Source of the DNA: Belliella aquatica
Lineage (GTDB): Bacteria; Bacteroidota; Bacteroidia; Cytophagales; Cyclobacteriaceae
Length of the DNA stretch: 64,000 nucleotides
Reading direction: 5' to 3'
NCBI RefSeq assembly: GCF_014637795.1
Contig: NZ_BMFD01000018.1
Coordinates: 1-64,000, forward strand
Part shown: positions 42,471-51,900 of the stretch, in pieces
Layout of the letters: every line of letters starts with the position of its first letter
Position numbering within the stretch: position 1 is the stretch's first letter
Notes under the pieces: generated by a model
Databases searched by the model: none
Seen by the model: only the letters and a program-made list of their open reading frames with translations
Told to the model about the DNA's origin: nothing
Position numbers and translations under genes: made by a program

Positions 42471-43655
42471 ATGAAAAAACTTCAAATGTATCTACTCGGC
42501 GCCTTAATTTTTTGCTCCTGCACGAGGCCTAAAGAAGTGAAACAAGAAATTACAACCTCATATTCTTTTGAGGTAATTGATTCATTGGATTTAAATATAC
42601 TTGGTGATCCACTGATCATTGATATAAGTCCAAAAGCAGATCTTGTGGTCTTTTATGATTATGCCAACGAGGAGTTTATTATTGCTGATTTTCTTGGGAA
42701 TATTGTTAATCGCTTTTCAAAAAAGGGAGACAATCCCGATTCCTTCGGATTTCTGATGGAACTTCCAGGATTCATTAATGATAACCAACTGGCACTAGCT
42801 GGAATGAAAGGGATATTTATCTATGATTTGGAAGGTAACATGATCAAAAAGTTAGCACATCCTGAATCTTTGGGAGGTGCTGGTTTTATGACTTTTTCCG
42901 GAAAGGGGATCGAGACAGTACTGATTGATGGAAAACAATATCTACTTAGTAAATCTGTTCGGACACGGGATACTTTCGCGGGTGAACAAAAGTTTTATGA
43001 CAATTTCAGAGCAATAGAACTAATTGATATTGAGGCAGAGGAATTTATTGAAATCGTACCATTTGAGCAAAACAGTCAGTTTTTAGATGGAAATGGCTAT
43101 TTTGAAAGTGATTATGCACCAGCATTTGAAGCCAAGGACGAGAAACTTTATATCGCACTGGGTGCAGAGCAGCGACTGAATATTTACAGCCTAAGTTCAG
43201 AAGGAGCAAAGTTGGATACAATTGTCAAGCTAACTATTCCTGGTTTTGAAAAACTACCAATTACCTCACGGTCGGAGTTTTCAAAAGGCACAATTACGAT
43301 TAATGGAGGTACTCCAGCCATTAGAAATATTCACATTGTAGATGGAAAAATTCTGATTCAGTACTATTGTGGTATTCCAGAAGATAGGATGGATGAATTA
43401 GAGGTGCTTTGGAATTCTGGAGATGAAGAAGAATCTGAAAGGCTATATGATCAAGTTGAAAATGAAGTGATTCAAGGAGTTTTGATCTTAGATCAAAATA
43501 CGCTCGAAGTCATCGGAAACCTTGAATATCCTAATAAGGTAAATAAGAGTGGTTTTGCTTCTGGTGGTGGTTATCTATGGATGGAAAAAGCTCCAAATGA
43601 TGAAGAGGAAGAGGATTTCTTAAGAATTTATAAAGTCAAATTGGCTGAAAAATGA
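42471..43655 (+). CDS. Predicted beta-propeller lipoprotein (6-bladed type)
   Basis: This 394-residue lipoprotein has a short signal peptide and lipobox (IFCSC, lipidated cysteine near residue 17). The body has repeated blade-like units, for example LVVFYDYANEEFIIADFLGNIVNRFSKKGDNP and IFIYDLEGNMIKKL, as in Bacteroidetes 6-bladed propeller or TolB-like proteins. Its function is unknown. Its last 27 codons (WMEKAPNDEEEEDFLRIYKVKLAEK region, 43575-43655) reappear twice downstream as fossils (44587 and 45625), so this gene took part in a segmental duplication. A paralogue of the same fold lies at 45699. Confidence 0.75.
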   Translation: MKKLQMYLLGALIFCSCTRPKEVKQEITTSYSFEVIDSLDLNILGDPLIIDISPKADLVVFYDYANEEFIIADFLGNIVNRFSKKGDNPDSFGFLMELPGFINDNQLALAGMKGIFIYDLEGNMIKKLAHPESLGGAGFMTFSGKGIETVLIDGKQYLLSKSVRTRDTFAGEQKFYDNFRAIELIDIEAEEFIEIVPFEQNSQFLDGNGYFESDYAPAFEAKDEKLYIALGAEQRLNIYSLSSEGAKLDTIVKLTIPGFEKLPITSRSEFSKGTITINGGTPAIRNIHIVDGKILIQYYCGIPEDRMDELEVLWNSGDEEESERLYDQVENEVIQGVLILDQNTLEVIGNLEYPNKVNKSGFASGGGYLWMEKAPNDEEEEDFLRIYKVKLAEK

Positions 43656-43857
43656 CCAGATTTATTCAGCAGATTTAAATGATTAGTATTTGTATTTTTT
43701 ACATTGGAAATTTTGAAGTTATACTTAACGGCATGCTTTGGGTTCATGAAAATTCTAGTTTTTGTATTAGTTTTTGATCCATTTTATACTGGAAAATTGA
43801 ATAACTAATTGTTTTTTATTATTCCAATTGTTATTATTAGATTTAAATATATTGATG

Positions 43858-44535
43858 ATGAAAAAAATAGCTTTAATAGTATTTGGATTGCTAGGATATG
43901 TTTCTCTAGAAGCACAGGGCCAGGTTAATTCGGGTAGGTCTCAGATTAGAAGATCTAATGAAATGGACTTCTCTGTTTTTGATAGAGATATAAAAGGTTC
44001 TCCATTCCTATTTGATAAAATGCGTCCTGGTAAAGTACACTTGAAATCTGGGACAGCTAGTACTTTTCCTAAAATGGATATCAATATCACAGATAACGAG
44101 GTACATGTTAGACAAAATGGCAAAGTAGCTGTTTTAGATAATGACCAAATTGAAAAAATAGAATTTCAGTCGGATGAAGGGAATGTTTTGGTTTATTATC
44201 CTATCAGCTATTTAAATAAGATACGATACTTTGAATTATTACATCAACGGGATGGAGAAGGGATGTTATTTATTTATCATGAAAAGTATTTTTCTTCCAC
44301 CAATAATAAAATAGAAGTTATTTCTGTGACCGATGAAGGAGATGAATTTAAATATAAAAATGATCTTTACTGGTATGCTGATGAAAGTATTTCTAGGATA
44401 AAATCAGGTAAATCTGGATTAAAATTAATTTTTGGGGTTGATTGGAAAAAAGCGAAGTCAGTTGTTGATAAAAATGATATCGCTCTTAAAGAGCCCGCAG
44501 ATTGGTTACAATTAATATCTTTAATGGATAATTAG
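43858..44535 (+). CDS. Secreted protein of unknown family, tandem copy 1
   Basis: This exported protein of 225 residues has a signal peptide ending near LEAQG (residues 18-22). I recognise no domain. The mature part begins with an NSGRSQIRRSN stretch, then SVFDRDIKGSPFLFDKMRPGKV, and alternating strands (VLVYYPISYLNKIRYFELL, LFIYHEKYF), suggesting a beta-rich, perhaps surface-associated fold. The tandem copy at 44874 is closely similar over its whole length. The frame is open upstream to 43828, but the ATG at 43858 (or 43855) gives a proper signal peptide. A hairpin terminator follows. Confidence 0.75.
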   Translation: MKKIALIVFGLLGYVSLEAQGQVNSGRSQIRRSNEMDFSVFDRDIKGSPFLFDKMRPGKVHLKSGTASTFPKMDINITDNEVHVRQNGKVAVLDNDQIEKIEFQSDEGNVLVYYPISYLNKIRYFELLHQRDGEGMLFIYHEKYFSSTNNKIEVISVTDEGDEFKYKNDLYWYADESISRIKSGKSGLKLIFGVDWKKAKSVVDKNDIALKEPADWLQLISLMDN

Positions 44536-44565
44536 AATTTAATTATCACATTTTGAAATTATATT

Positions 44566-44588
44566 CCTCCGTCATTCGGAGGTTTTTT
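44566..44588 (+). terminator. Terminator after tandem copy 1
   Basis: CCTCCG, a 5-nt loop and CGGAGG are followed by six T. The fossil propeller tail begins right at the end of the T run. Confidence 0.8.
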
Positions 44589-44674
44589 ATCCATGGATGG
44601 AAAAAGCTCCAAATGATGAAGGAGAAGAGGATTTCTTAAGAGTTTATAAAGTGAAATTGGTTGAAAAACAGTAA
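44587..44674 (+). pseudogene. Fossil 3' end of the propeller lipoprotein gene (copy B)
   Basis: This stretch still reads in frame as WMEKAPNDEGEEDFLRVYKV then KLVEKQ and a stop, nearly identical to the C-terminus of the 42471 gene, but with no gene body or start. The stop changed from TGA to TAA with one extra codon. It is a leftover from duplication of the unit propeller tail, spacer, unknown gene and terminator. Confidence 0.88.
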
Positions 44675-44873
44675 AATTTATTCTCCAGATTTAAACGAGA
44701 ATTACCTGTTTTTTTCACATCGTGGAATTGAACGTCGAGTTTACAGAAAGCTTTTCAAGCTATGAAACTCTATTTTTTGGATTAATCTTTGATTTGTTCG
44801 TTATGAAAAATTAAGAAAAACTAATTGTTTTTCAGTATTCCAACTGTTAATATTGAATTTAAATTATATGCTT

Positions 44874-45569
44874 ATGAAAAAGATAGTATTAGTATTATTT
44901 GGACTACTAGGATATGCTTCTGTAGAAGCACAGGGCTTGGTTAATTCTGGAGGTACTGTCAATTCTGGTAGGTCTCAGATTAGAAGATCTAATGATATGG
45001 ATTTCTCTGTTTTTGATAGAGATATAAAAGGTTCTCCATACCTATTTGATAAAATGCGTCCAGGTAAAGTTTTTGAGAAATCAGGAGCAGCCAGTACTTT
45101 TCCTGAAATGGATATCAATATCGCAGATAACGAGGTTCATGTGAGACAAAGTGGTAGGCTAACTGTTTTGGATAATAACCAAATTGAGAAAATTGAATTT
45201 CAATCGGAAGAAGGTGATGTTTTGGTTTATTACCCGATCAGTTATTTGAATAAAATAAGATATTTTGAATTGTTGCATGATCAAGATTCAAAGGGGAAAC
45301 TATTTATTTACCACGAAAAATATTTTACTTCTACTGATAGTAAAACTGAAATGATATCGGTTACAGATGAGGGCGATAGATTTAAATATAAAAATGATCT
45401 TTTCTGGTTGTCGGATGAAAATATTACTAGGTTAAAACCGGGTAATTCAGGGTTGAAAGCTGTGTTTGGTGAAAATTGGAAAAAAGCCAAGTCTGTAGCT
45501 GACAAAAACAATATCGCTCTTAAAGAGCCTGCACACTGGTTACAAATATTATCCTTGATGGAGGATTAA
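44874..45569 (+). CDS. Secreted protein of unknown family, tandem copy 2
   Basis: This 231-residue paralogue of the 43858 product shares the signal peptide (VLFGLLGYASVEAQG), the SQIRRSNDMDFSVFDRDIKGSP block and the C-terminal IALKEPAHWLQILSLMED. It differs by an insertion near residue 25 that repeats VNSG (GLVNSGGTVNSGRSQ). Substitutions are mostly conservative, so both copies look functional. The start is taken at the ATG 44874; 44868 is also possible. The spacer upstream is also homologous to that of copy 1, and a decayed copy of the terminator follows. Confidence 0.75.
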   Translation: MKKIVLVLFGLLGYASVEAQGLVNSGGTVNSGRSQIRRSNDMDFSVFDRDIKGSPYLFDKMRPGKVFEKSGAASTFPEMDINIADNEVHVRQSGRLTVLDNNQIEKIEFQSEEGDVLVYYPISYLNKIRYFELLHDQDSKGKLFIYHEKYFTSTDSKTEMISVTDEGDRFKYKNDLFWLSDENITRLKPGNSGLKAVFGENWKKAKSVADKNNIALKEPAHWLQILSLMED

Positions 45570-45599
45570 AATTAAATTAATTTATTAAAAATTTCTATA

Positions 45600-45623
45600 C
45601 CTCCGTTATTCGGATGTTTTTTT
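45600..45623 (+). terminator. Terminator after tandem copy 2 (degenerate copy)
   Basis: CCTCCG, a 5-nt loop and CGGATG, then seven T. It is homologous to the hairpin at 44566 with one mismatch in the stem. Confidence 0.6.
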
Positions 45624-45624
45624 G

Positions 45625-45702
45625 TCTATGCAGGGAAAAGATCCATATGAAGAGGAAGAGGATTTCTTAAGAATTTATAAAGTCAAATTCGCTGAAAAAT
45701 GA
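45625..45702 (+). pseudogene. Fossil 3' end of the propeller lipoprotein gene (copy C)
   Basis: The sequence encodes EEEEDFLRIYKVKFAEK and a TGA stop, close to the end of the 42471 gene, after a partly altered start (CTATGCAGGGAAAAG for CTATGGATGGAAAAAG). The final ATGA holds both this stop and the ATG of the next gene (45699), so a live gene now begins exactly at the fossil's stop codon. Confidence 0.87.
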
Positions 45703-46835
45703 TCAGATTTAGAATAGTAGTACTCGTATTTGGAGCATTGATCTTTGCTTGCTCAGAGCGAGATAAAGATTCTCAAAATGTAGCTGATTCCAACGAGTGG
45801 GAACTTGTGATTTTGGATTCTATTCAGGTGGATTATTTGGGTAATGTAGATGGAGGGGATTTCAGAAATGAGAAAGGGGTGCTATTTAGCTTCCAAGGGA
45901 ATAAATTGATTGAGTTTAATTCGAGTGGGGAAATCATAAATGAATCCTCCTATCCAACTGATGGGCCAGGTAAAGTTCAATATCCGACACAATTGCGATA
46001 TACTAAGGATAACAGACTTTTTGCAGCAAGTTTTGTGGGTTGGCTATATGAATTAAACGAGGATCTTTCTTTGAAACAAGAGATAAAACTTTCATTTCTT
46101 AGTGAGGCAAAGGATGGGGGAGGCCTTCTTAGAAATTTGGATCACTGGAATGATTTGTTGATTAGTTATTATCCAGGTAGGGACGGAGCAAACCCTTACG
46201 ATCCGCATTTTTTCCGAGATCACTTTCTCTTGGAAAAAATTGATCCACGCACAGGAGGATCTAAGCCAATAATTAAAATCTCTAGTACTTCCAGATATTC
46301 TTCAGATAAATACTTTGAGAGACCATGGGTTCAGTTTGGAGTTTCCGGGGATATACTTCATTTAACCTTAAGTAATGAATCATTGATTCATACTTACGAT
46401 TTAAGTAAAGGAGGAGAGTATTTGAATACTCTTGATTTTCAGCCCTCTAAATTTATAGATAATGGTGAGCACTCAGAAGAATATCAACGTATTTCTGGCA
46501 GAAGAATGCTTGATGGGGGAATCAGACAACTATTCGTGACAGATAAAGGTATAGTTATTACATATACTGAAGGGATAGATGAAGATACATTCATACAGAA
46601 TGAACTGAATAATCCAAAAAACTTTCCCAAATACAAAGACTTTCAAAATCAGATCTTGAAAATTGTTTCGCAAGACACTATACTTTCAAATGAAATCATC
46701 ATTCCATATAAAATCGGAAGAATTTTGAATATTGAATCGCTAGATAAGCCCTTCTATGCTGTAAGAGATGATGATTTTATCGGGGAAGAGCATGATTTTA
46801 TCACCTTTTACAAACTTCAGTTGGTCAGAAAGTAA
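45699..46835 (+). CDS. Predicted beta-propeller lipoprotein, second gene
   Basis: This 378-residue lipoprotein has lipobox LIFAC (Cys18). Propeller-like units include VLFSFQGNKLIEFNSSGEII, KDNRLFAASFVGWLYELNEDL and FRDHFLLEKIDPRTGG. It has the same general fold and length as the 42471 product but low sequence identity. Its start codon overlaps the stop of fossil C, which places it at the duplication breakpoint. Unknown function; the cluster (propeller, unknown pair, propeller) may be a surface-protein locus. Confidence 0.75.
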   Translation: MIRFRIVVLVFGALIFACSERDKDSQNVADSNEWELVILDSIQVDYLGNVDGGDFRNEKGVLFSFQGNKLIEFNSSGEIINESSYPTDGPGKVQYPTQLRYTKDNRLFAASFVGWLYELNEDLSLKQEIKLSFLSEAKDGGGLLRNLDHWNDLLISYYPGRDGANPYDPHFFRDHFLLEKIDPRTGGSKPIIKISSTSRYSSDKYFERPWVQFGVSGDILHLTLSNESLIHTYDLSKGGEYLNTLDFQPSKFIDNGEHSEEYQRISGRRMLDGGIRQLFVTDKGIVITYTEGIDEDTFIQNELNNPKNFPKYKDFQNQILKIVSQDTILSNEIIIPYKIGRILNIESLDKPFYAVRDDDFIGEEHDFITFYKLQLVRK

Positions 46836-46869
46836 AAAATCGTTTTTTAAAAATATAAGAAAGAGCTTG

Positions 46870-47135
46870 CATTAAAATTTGAAGTCAATTCATATATTCT
46901 TTTATCCAAAATTGAAGACAAAGCATTGACAATCGCTGCATCGACAGGGCCCTGAGCTGACTCGCCAACGCCTCGTGGTTTTTGCTTCAGGTCGGTTTAT
47001 TATATGCACTTCGACTTTAGGAATATCGTTTATCCACATGATAGGGTAGGGGTTCCTTCTTTACTTGTGACACCATTTGCATCATATTCCACCCCTTGCA
47101 TGATCGTCCAACTCAGAATGATGTGAGTCGAGCAG
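46870..47135 (-). pseudogene. Remnant of an isoquinoline/xanthine dehydrogenase-type molybdopterin subunit
   Basis: Three reading frames on the minus strand give consecutive pieces of one family's C-terminus: ILSWTIMQGVEYDANGVTSK, then after a frameshift NPYPIMWINDIPKVEVHII, then after another frameshift RGVGESAQGPVDAAIVNAL with LSSILDKRIYELT. This order and spacing match the end of IorB-like aldehyde oxidase/xanthine dehydrogenase large subunits (INDxPKVEVHIV, then GVGE, then AxxNAL, then KRIxxLP). Everything upstream is missing. The segment is locally GC-richer than its surroundings. Confidence 0.65.
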
Positions 47136-47160
47136 GAACTGTAAATTAATTGTTTCTTGA

Positions 47161-47192
47161 AAAAACAAAAGCACCCCCAAAAGAAGGTGCTT
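47161..47192 (-). terminator. Terminator of tRNA-Cys
   Basis: AAGCACC and GGTGCTT arms, with a T-rich minus-strand tail, lie directly 3' of the tRNA. Confidence 0.8.
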
Positions 47193-47200
47193 CTTGAAAT

Positions 47201-47274
47201 TGGAGGTCGAGAGCGGATTCGAACCGCTGTACAAGGTTTTGCAGACCTCTGCCTAGCCACTCGGCCACCCGACC
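47201..47274 (-). tRNA. tRNA-Cys (GCA)
   Basis: Read on the minus strand, acceptor GGTCGGG pairs with CTCGACC. The anticodon loop CTGCAAA holds GCA, the T-arm is AGCGGTTCGAATCCGCT, the discriminator is T and a CCA end is encoded. The length of 71 nt plus CCA is normal for tRNA-Cys. Confidence 0.93.
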
Positions 47275-47524
47275 CTTTTTTTAATTGGAATGCAAATGTA
47301 GAGATTATCTGATTTATTACAAAACTCCAATGGAAAATAATCAAGATTCCGTACATGTTTTTATTAGGGATTTTCCTAATCATTTATTTGAGGCAAATAT
47401 GTTATATTTATAAAGATTCTAAATTATTTTTGAAGCCTATTTTAATATTATAAAAAATTGAACAACAGTAACTTACAATAAATGTAGACCTGTTTACAAC
47501 TTTATGTCATCTGTAGAACTCAAG

Positions 47525-47555
47525 TTTGAAATGTAGAATTGGGGTAGTACATTTG
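47525..47555 (+). promoter_or_regulatory. Promoter of the alternative complex III operon
   Basis: TTTG (47525-47528), a 19-nt spacer and TACATTTG (47548-47555) match the Bacteroidetes promoter consensus at the ideal distance, about 50 nt before the actA ATG. Confidence 0.8.
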
Positions 47556-47604
47556 CACTGTTTATAAGAAAAACGTGAATTAAACTGTTTAATAAGTATT
47601 AAAT

Positions 47605-48864
47605 ATGTCGATCAAACGCTCATTATTAAGTGTTCCTTTAAGATTAAGCACATTGGCGCTAATGTTCTTCCTTATGTTGGGAGCACAAGCCTTTGCAGCT
47701 AATCCAGATGTTTCTGACAGTGAAGAGGCAATTTCAGCAGGTAAATCTGTTTTTAGTGCCAACTGTAAGTCTTGTCACAAGCTAGATCAAAAATACACAG
47801 GTCCAGCGCTGAGAGGCGTTACTGATCGTAGATCTATCGAATGGGCAAAAAGTTTCATTAAAAACTCTCAGGCTCTTATTGCCTCAGGAGATGCTCAAGC
47901 TAATGCTTTGTACAAAGAGTTCAACAACTTAGCAATGCCAGCTCACGAGTTTTTGAGTGATACAGAACTTGACAATCTTCTTTCTTACATCGAATATGGA
48001 GATAAAGAAGCTGCGGTTGTTGATGGAGGTGGTGATGCTGGAACAGCGCAAGCTGCTGGTGGATCAGGCGTGCCAAGTGAATACCTTACAATCATCCTTG
48101 CGGTTTTGGTTGTGGTTCTTCTACTTATTCTAATTGTATTAGGTTTGATTATTTCAGTATTAACTAAATACTTGAATAGTCAAAAATTAGAAGAAGAAGA
48201 CTCTGAATTTATCAATCAAAAGTTTGACGTTAAAAAGGTATTGCGAAGTGACGCTTTTGTAGTCATCGTAACTGCTTTGGTCATAGCTTTAGTTGCCAAG
48301 ACTGCTATTGACGGCTTGTATACTATTGGAGTTCAACAAGGATATCAGCCAAAACAGCCAATTGCGTTCTCTCACCAATTACACGCAGGTCAGTATGAAA
48401 TCGAATGTCAGTATTGCCATACTGGCGTAGAGATTGGTAAATCTGCTAACATTCCTTCTGCTAACATATGTATGAATTGTCATACGCATATTCAGAATGT
48501 TGGAGGTAAAGAGGGTATTTCTACTGAAATCCAAAAAATTTACAACGCTGTAGATAACAATCAGCCGATAGAATGGGTAAGAATCCATAACCTCCCTGAC
48601 CTGGCCTACTTTAATCACTCTCAACACGTCGCTGTAGGTGGACTTGAGTGTCAGACTTGTCATGGTCCTATCGAGGAGATGGAAGTTGTTTATCAGCACA
48701 GTTCTTTAACAATGGGCTGGTGTATCGATTGTCACAGACAAACAGATATTAAATCAGCTGGTAATGAATATTACGATAAATTAGTGCAGCTCCATTCAGA
48801 CAGCAAAAATTCTCTTAAAGTGAAGGATATTGGCGGTCTTGAATGTGCTAAGTGTCACTATTAA
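47605..48864 (+). CDS. actA: Alternative complex III subunit A: multiheme cytochrome c with fused monoheme domain
   Basis: This 419-residue protein has a signal peptide (MLGAQAFAA) and a class I cytochrome c domain with CKSCH at residues 54-58. A glycine-rich linker and two membrane segments (about 156-182 and 215-240) follow. The C-terminal pentaheme domain has CQYCH, CMNCH, CQTCH, CIDCH and CAKCH. ActA collects electrons from the iron-sulfur subunit and hands them to cytochrome c or the oxidase. Canonical ActA is the pentaheme part. The additional N-terminal monoheme domain, with the second membrane helix, is characteristic of Bacteroidetes complexes. First gene of the operon. Confidence 0.93.
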   Translation: MSIKRSLLSVPLRLSTLALMFFLMLGAQAFAANPDVSDSEEAISAGKSVFSANCKSCHKLDQKYTGPALRGVTDRRSIEWAKSFIKNSQALIASGDAQANALYKEFNNLAMPAHEFLSDTELDNLLSYIEYGDKEAAVVDGGGDAGTAQAAGGSGVPSEYLTIILAVLVVVLLLILIVLGLIISVLTKYLNSQKLEEEDSEFINQKFDVKKVLRSDAFVVIVTALVIALVAKTAIDGLYTIGVQQGYQPKQPIAFSHQLHAGQYEIECQYCHTGVEIGKSANIPSANICMNCHTHIQNVGGKEGISTEIQKIYNAVDNNQPIEWVRIHNLPDLAYFNHSQHVAVGGLECQTCHGPIEEMEVVYQHSSLTMGWCIDCHRQTDIKSAGNEYYDKLVQLHSDSKNSLKVKDIGGLECAKCHY

Positions 48865-48902
48865 TTTAAATCAAATCAGAACATACTTTTCTTGAATATA
48901 CA

Positions 48903-51900
48903 ATGAAAGAAAATAATAAGACATACTGGAAAGGATTAGAGCAATTAACAAATGACCCGGAATTTGTTAAAAATGCTGATAAAGAATTCCCTGAATATTT
49001 ACCATCTAACAATGGTGAAGATGGAGGTCCTTCTAGAAGAGATTTCTTGAAATTAATGGGTTTCAGTTTAGCTGCGGCGTCTTTGGCTGCTTGTGAGGCA
49101 CCTGTTAGAAAAGCAATTCCTTATGTCAACAAACCAGTTGACATCAATCCATCGATTCCTAACTACTATGCATCAACCTTCTCCTCAGGGGGAGATTATG
49201 CATCTATTGTAGTAAAAACAAGAGAAGGTCGTCCAATCAAAATTGATGGGAATGAACTTTCTCCTATTAATGGAAAAGGCGTGAGTGCTATCGTGGAGGC
49301 TTCAGTGCTTTCCTTATACGATAAGCAAAGATTAGCTGCTCCTTATGTCAATGGTGAAAAATCGGATTGGGCAACTATTGATGCTCAAGTAAAGTCACAA
49401 TTGGCAACTGCTGGAACAGTTAAAATCGTTACGAACACTATTAATTCTCCATCTACTGAAAAAGCATTATCACAATTTGCTGAAGCTTTCGGTGGTGCGG
49501 AAGTGATTACATATGATGCGATTTCAAGCTATGGAATCACAAAAGCGGCTGAAACCTCTTATGGAGAAGCCATTCTTCCAACTTATAAATTTGATAAATC
49601 AAAGGTTATTGTAAGTTTTGGTGCTGATTTCTTGGGAACTTGGATCTCTCCAATCGAATTTGCGAGACAATATGCAAAAGGAAGAAAGATCTCTAAGGAG
49701 AAGCCAGAGATGTCAAGACACTTCCAGTTTGAGTCAAACCTTTCATTGACTGGATCAAATGCAGATTATAGAACACCAATCAAAGCGTCTGCTAGTGGAT
49801 TGGCCGTTCTTTCATTATATAACGCAATTGCTAAAAAAGCCGGAGCAGCGAGTTACAATGCAGCAGCAGTTGAAGTTGCACATTTAGATAAAGCGGCTAA
49901 CGAACTTTGGGCAAATAGAGGTGCTTCAATCGTAGTGTCTGGATCAAATGATCCAAACGTACAGATTGTAATCAACGCAATTAATGATCTTCTAGGAAAC
50001 AACGGCGTCACTGTTGATTTCTCAACACCTTCATTCTTTAGAAAAGGTGATGATGCAAAGATGCATCAGTTTGTTTCTGATTTGAATGCTGGTAGAGTAG
50101 GAGGAGTTGTATTCTACAACTGTAATCCAGCTTATGATTATGCAAGAGGTGCGGAATTAGCAGCAGGAATTGCAAAAGCAAAAGTTTCAGTTGCTACAAA
50201 TATGACCATGGATGAGACAGCTTCTTTGGTACAGTATGTAGCTCCTGATCATCATTATTTGGAATCTTGGAATGATTTCAATCCAAGAAAAGGAGAATAC
50301 TCTTTGGCTCAGCCGACGATTTCCCCATTATTCGATACAAGACAAGCGCAGGAATCATTCTTGGTTTGGGCTGGTGTTGAGACAAATTACTACGATTTTA
50401 TACAGGAAAATTGGAATTCTACTCTTTTTGCATCTCAATCAGAGATGACAGATTTCCAGCAATATTGGGATCAAGCTCTATTCAATGGAGTTGTTTCAAT
50501 TGAATCTGTATCAAATGCATTAGTAGCTATTGGTGATGCTTCCAGTGCAGCTGCAGCAATCTCAAGAACATATAAAGCTGATAATGCAGCTACTGAATTG
50601 GTAGTTTATTCTAAAATTGGTATTGGTAATGGTGCTTTCGCTAACAACCCTTGGTTGCAAGAAATGTCAGATCCAATCTCAAAAGCAACTTGGGATAACT
50701 ATTTGACAGTTTCTCAAAAATGGGCAAATGAAAATGGCTTTAAGATGTTCGAAGGAGCAACACAGAAAGCCAAATTAACGATAGGTGATAAGTCTGTTAT
50801 TGTTCCTGTCTTGGTTCAACCTGGTCAGGCAATTGGGACAGTAGGTCTTGCCTTAGGTTACGGTAGAACAAATGCTGGTAGAGTAGCAAATGGAGTAGGT
50901 GTGAATGCTTATGAATTGCTAGACAACTCCAAAGGATTTGTAAACTTCGATATTACCGAAGGGGTCAGCATTGAATTGTTAGCTGATACATATAAAATAG
51001 CACAGACGCAAACGCACCAGACTTACATGGGCAGAAACTTCGTAGTACAGGAATCAATTCTTCCTAAGTACAAAGAAGATGCTTATGCAGGTAGATACCA
51101 ACCAAAAATTTATAAAGAAGGTGAGTTTGTAAAACCATCTAAAATTTCTTTGTGGAAAGGTCATCAATACAGCCAACATCATTGGGGTCTTGCTATTGAC
51201 ATGAACTCTTGTATTGGTTGTGGAGCTTGTACTGTTGCTTGTCAAGTTGAAAACAACGTTGCGGTAGTAGGTAAGCAAGAGGTCTTGAATAGAAGAGAGA
51301 TGGCTTGGATAAGAATTGATAGATACTACAGTTCTGATGCCGAGGTTGGCGACAATGAAGGATTGGAAATCGCTTCTGAAAATCCAGAAGTAGTATTCCA
51401 GCCAATGATGTGTCAGCACTGTAATAATGCTCCTTGTGAGACTGTTTGTCCAGTAGCTGCAACAACGCACTCTTCTGAGGGTCTAAATCAAATGACATAT
51501 AACAGATGTATTGGTACAAGATATTGTGCAAACAACTGTCCGTATAAAGTAAGAAGATTCAACTGGTTCAAATATCATGATAATAAAGATTTCTCTACTG
51601 TAAACGTCGCTCAAAACGATGATATGGGTAAGATGGTCTTGAATCCTGATGTAACTGTTAGATCCAGAGGGGTCATCGAAAAATGCTCTATGTGTGTGCA
51701 AAGAATCCAGTCTGGAAAATTGACTGCCAAAAGAGAAGGTAGAAAAGTTCAGGATGGTGAAATCACTACAGCTTGTGCTTCAGCTTGTCCTACAGATGCA
51801 ATTGTATTTGGAGACATGAATGATACAAGTAGCAAAATTTATTCTACTCTTAAAATAAAAGAAGAAACACTTTCTGCTACTAAAGAGGTGAATGAAGAAA

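Larger units (their letters stand above)
46836..47604. other. Intergenic region with gene remnant, tRNA-Cys and operon promoter
   Basis: This 769-bp stretch has no intact protein gene. It contains a decayed molybdoenzyme fragment (46870-47135), tRNA-Cys with its terminator (47161-47274), an AT-rich spacer and the promoter of the respiratory operon (47525-47555). Confidence 0.7.

Noticed and set aside
46868-46980. 2-isopropylmalate synthase C-terminal fragment
   Set aside because: The phrase QGPVDAAIVNAL first suggested LeuA, but the upstream INDIPKVEVHII piece and the order of motifs fit the xanthine-dehydrogenase type far better.
47030-47383. 117-residue minus-strand ORF
   Set aside because: It runs through tRNA-Cys and its terminator, and only its last part matches a protein family, as part of the frameshifted remnant.
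51054-51470. 138-residue antisense ORF inside actB
   Set aside because: It lies opposite the iron-sulfur domain of actB; cysteine codons and amino-acid bias produce the open frame.
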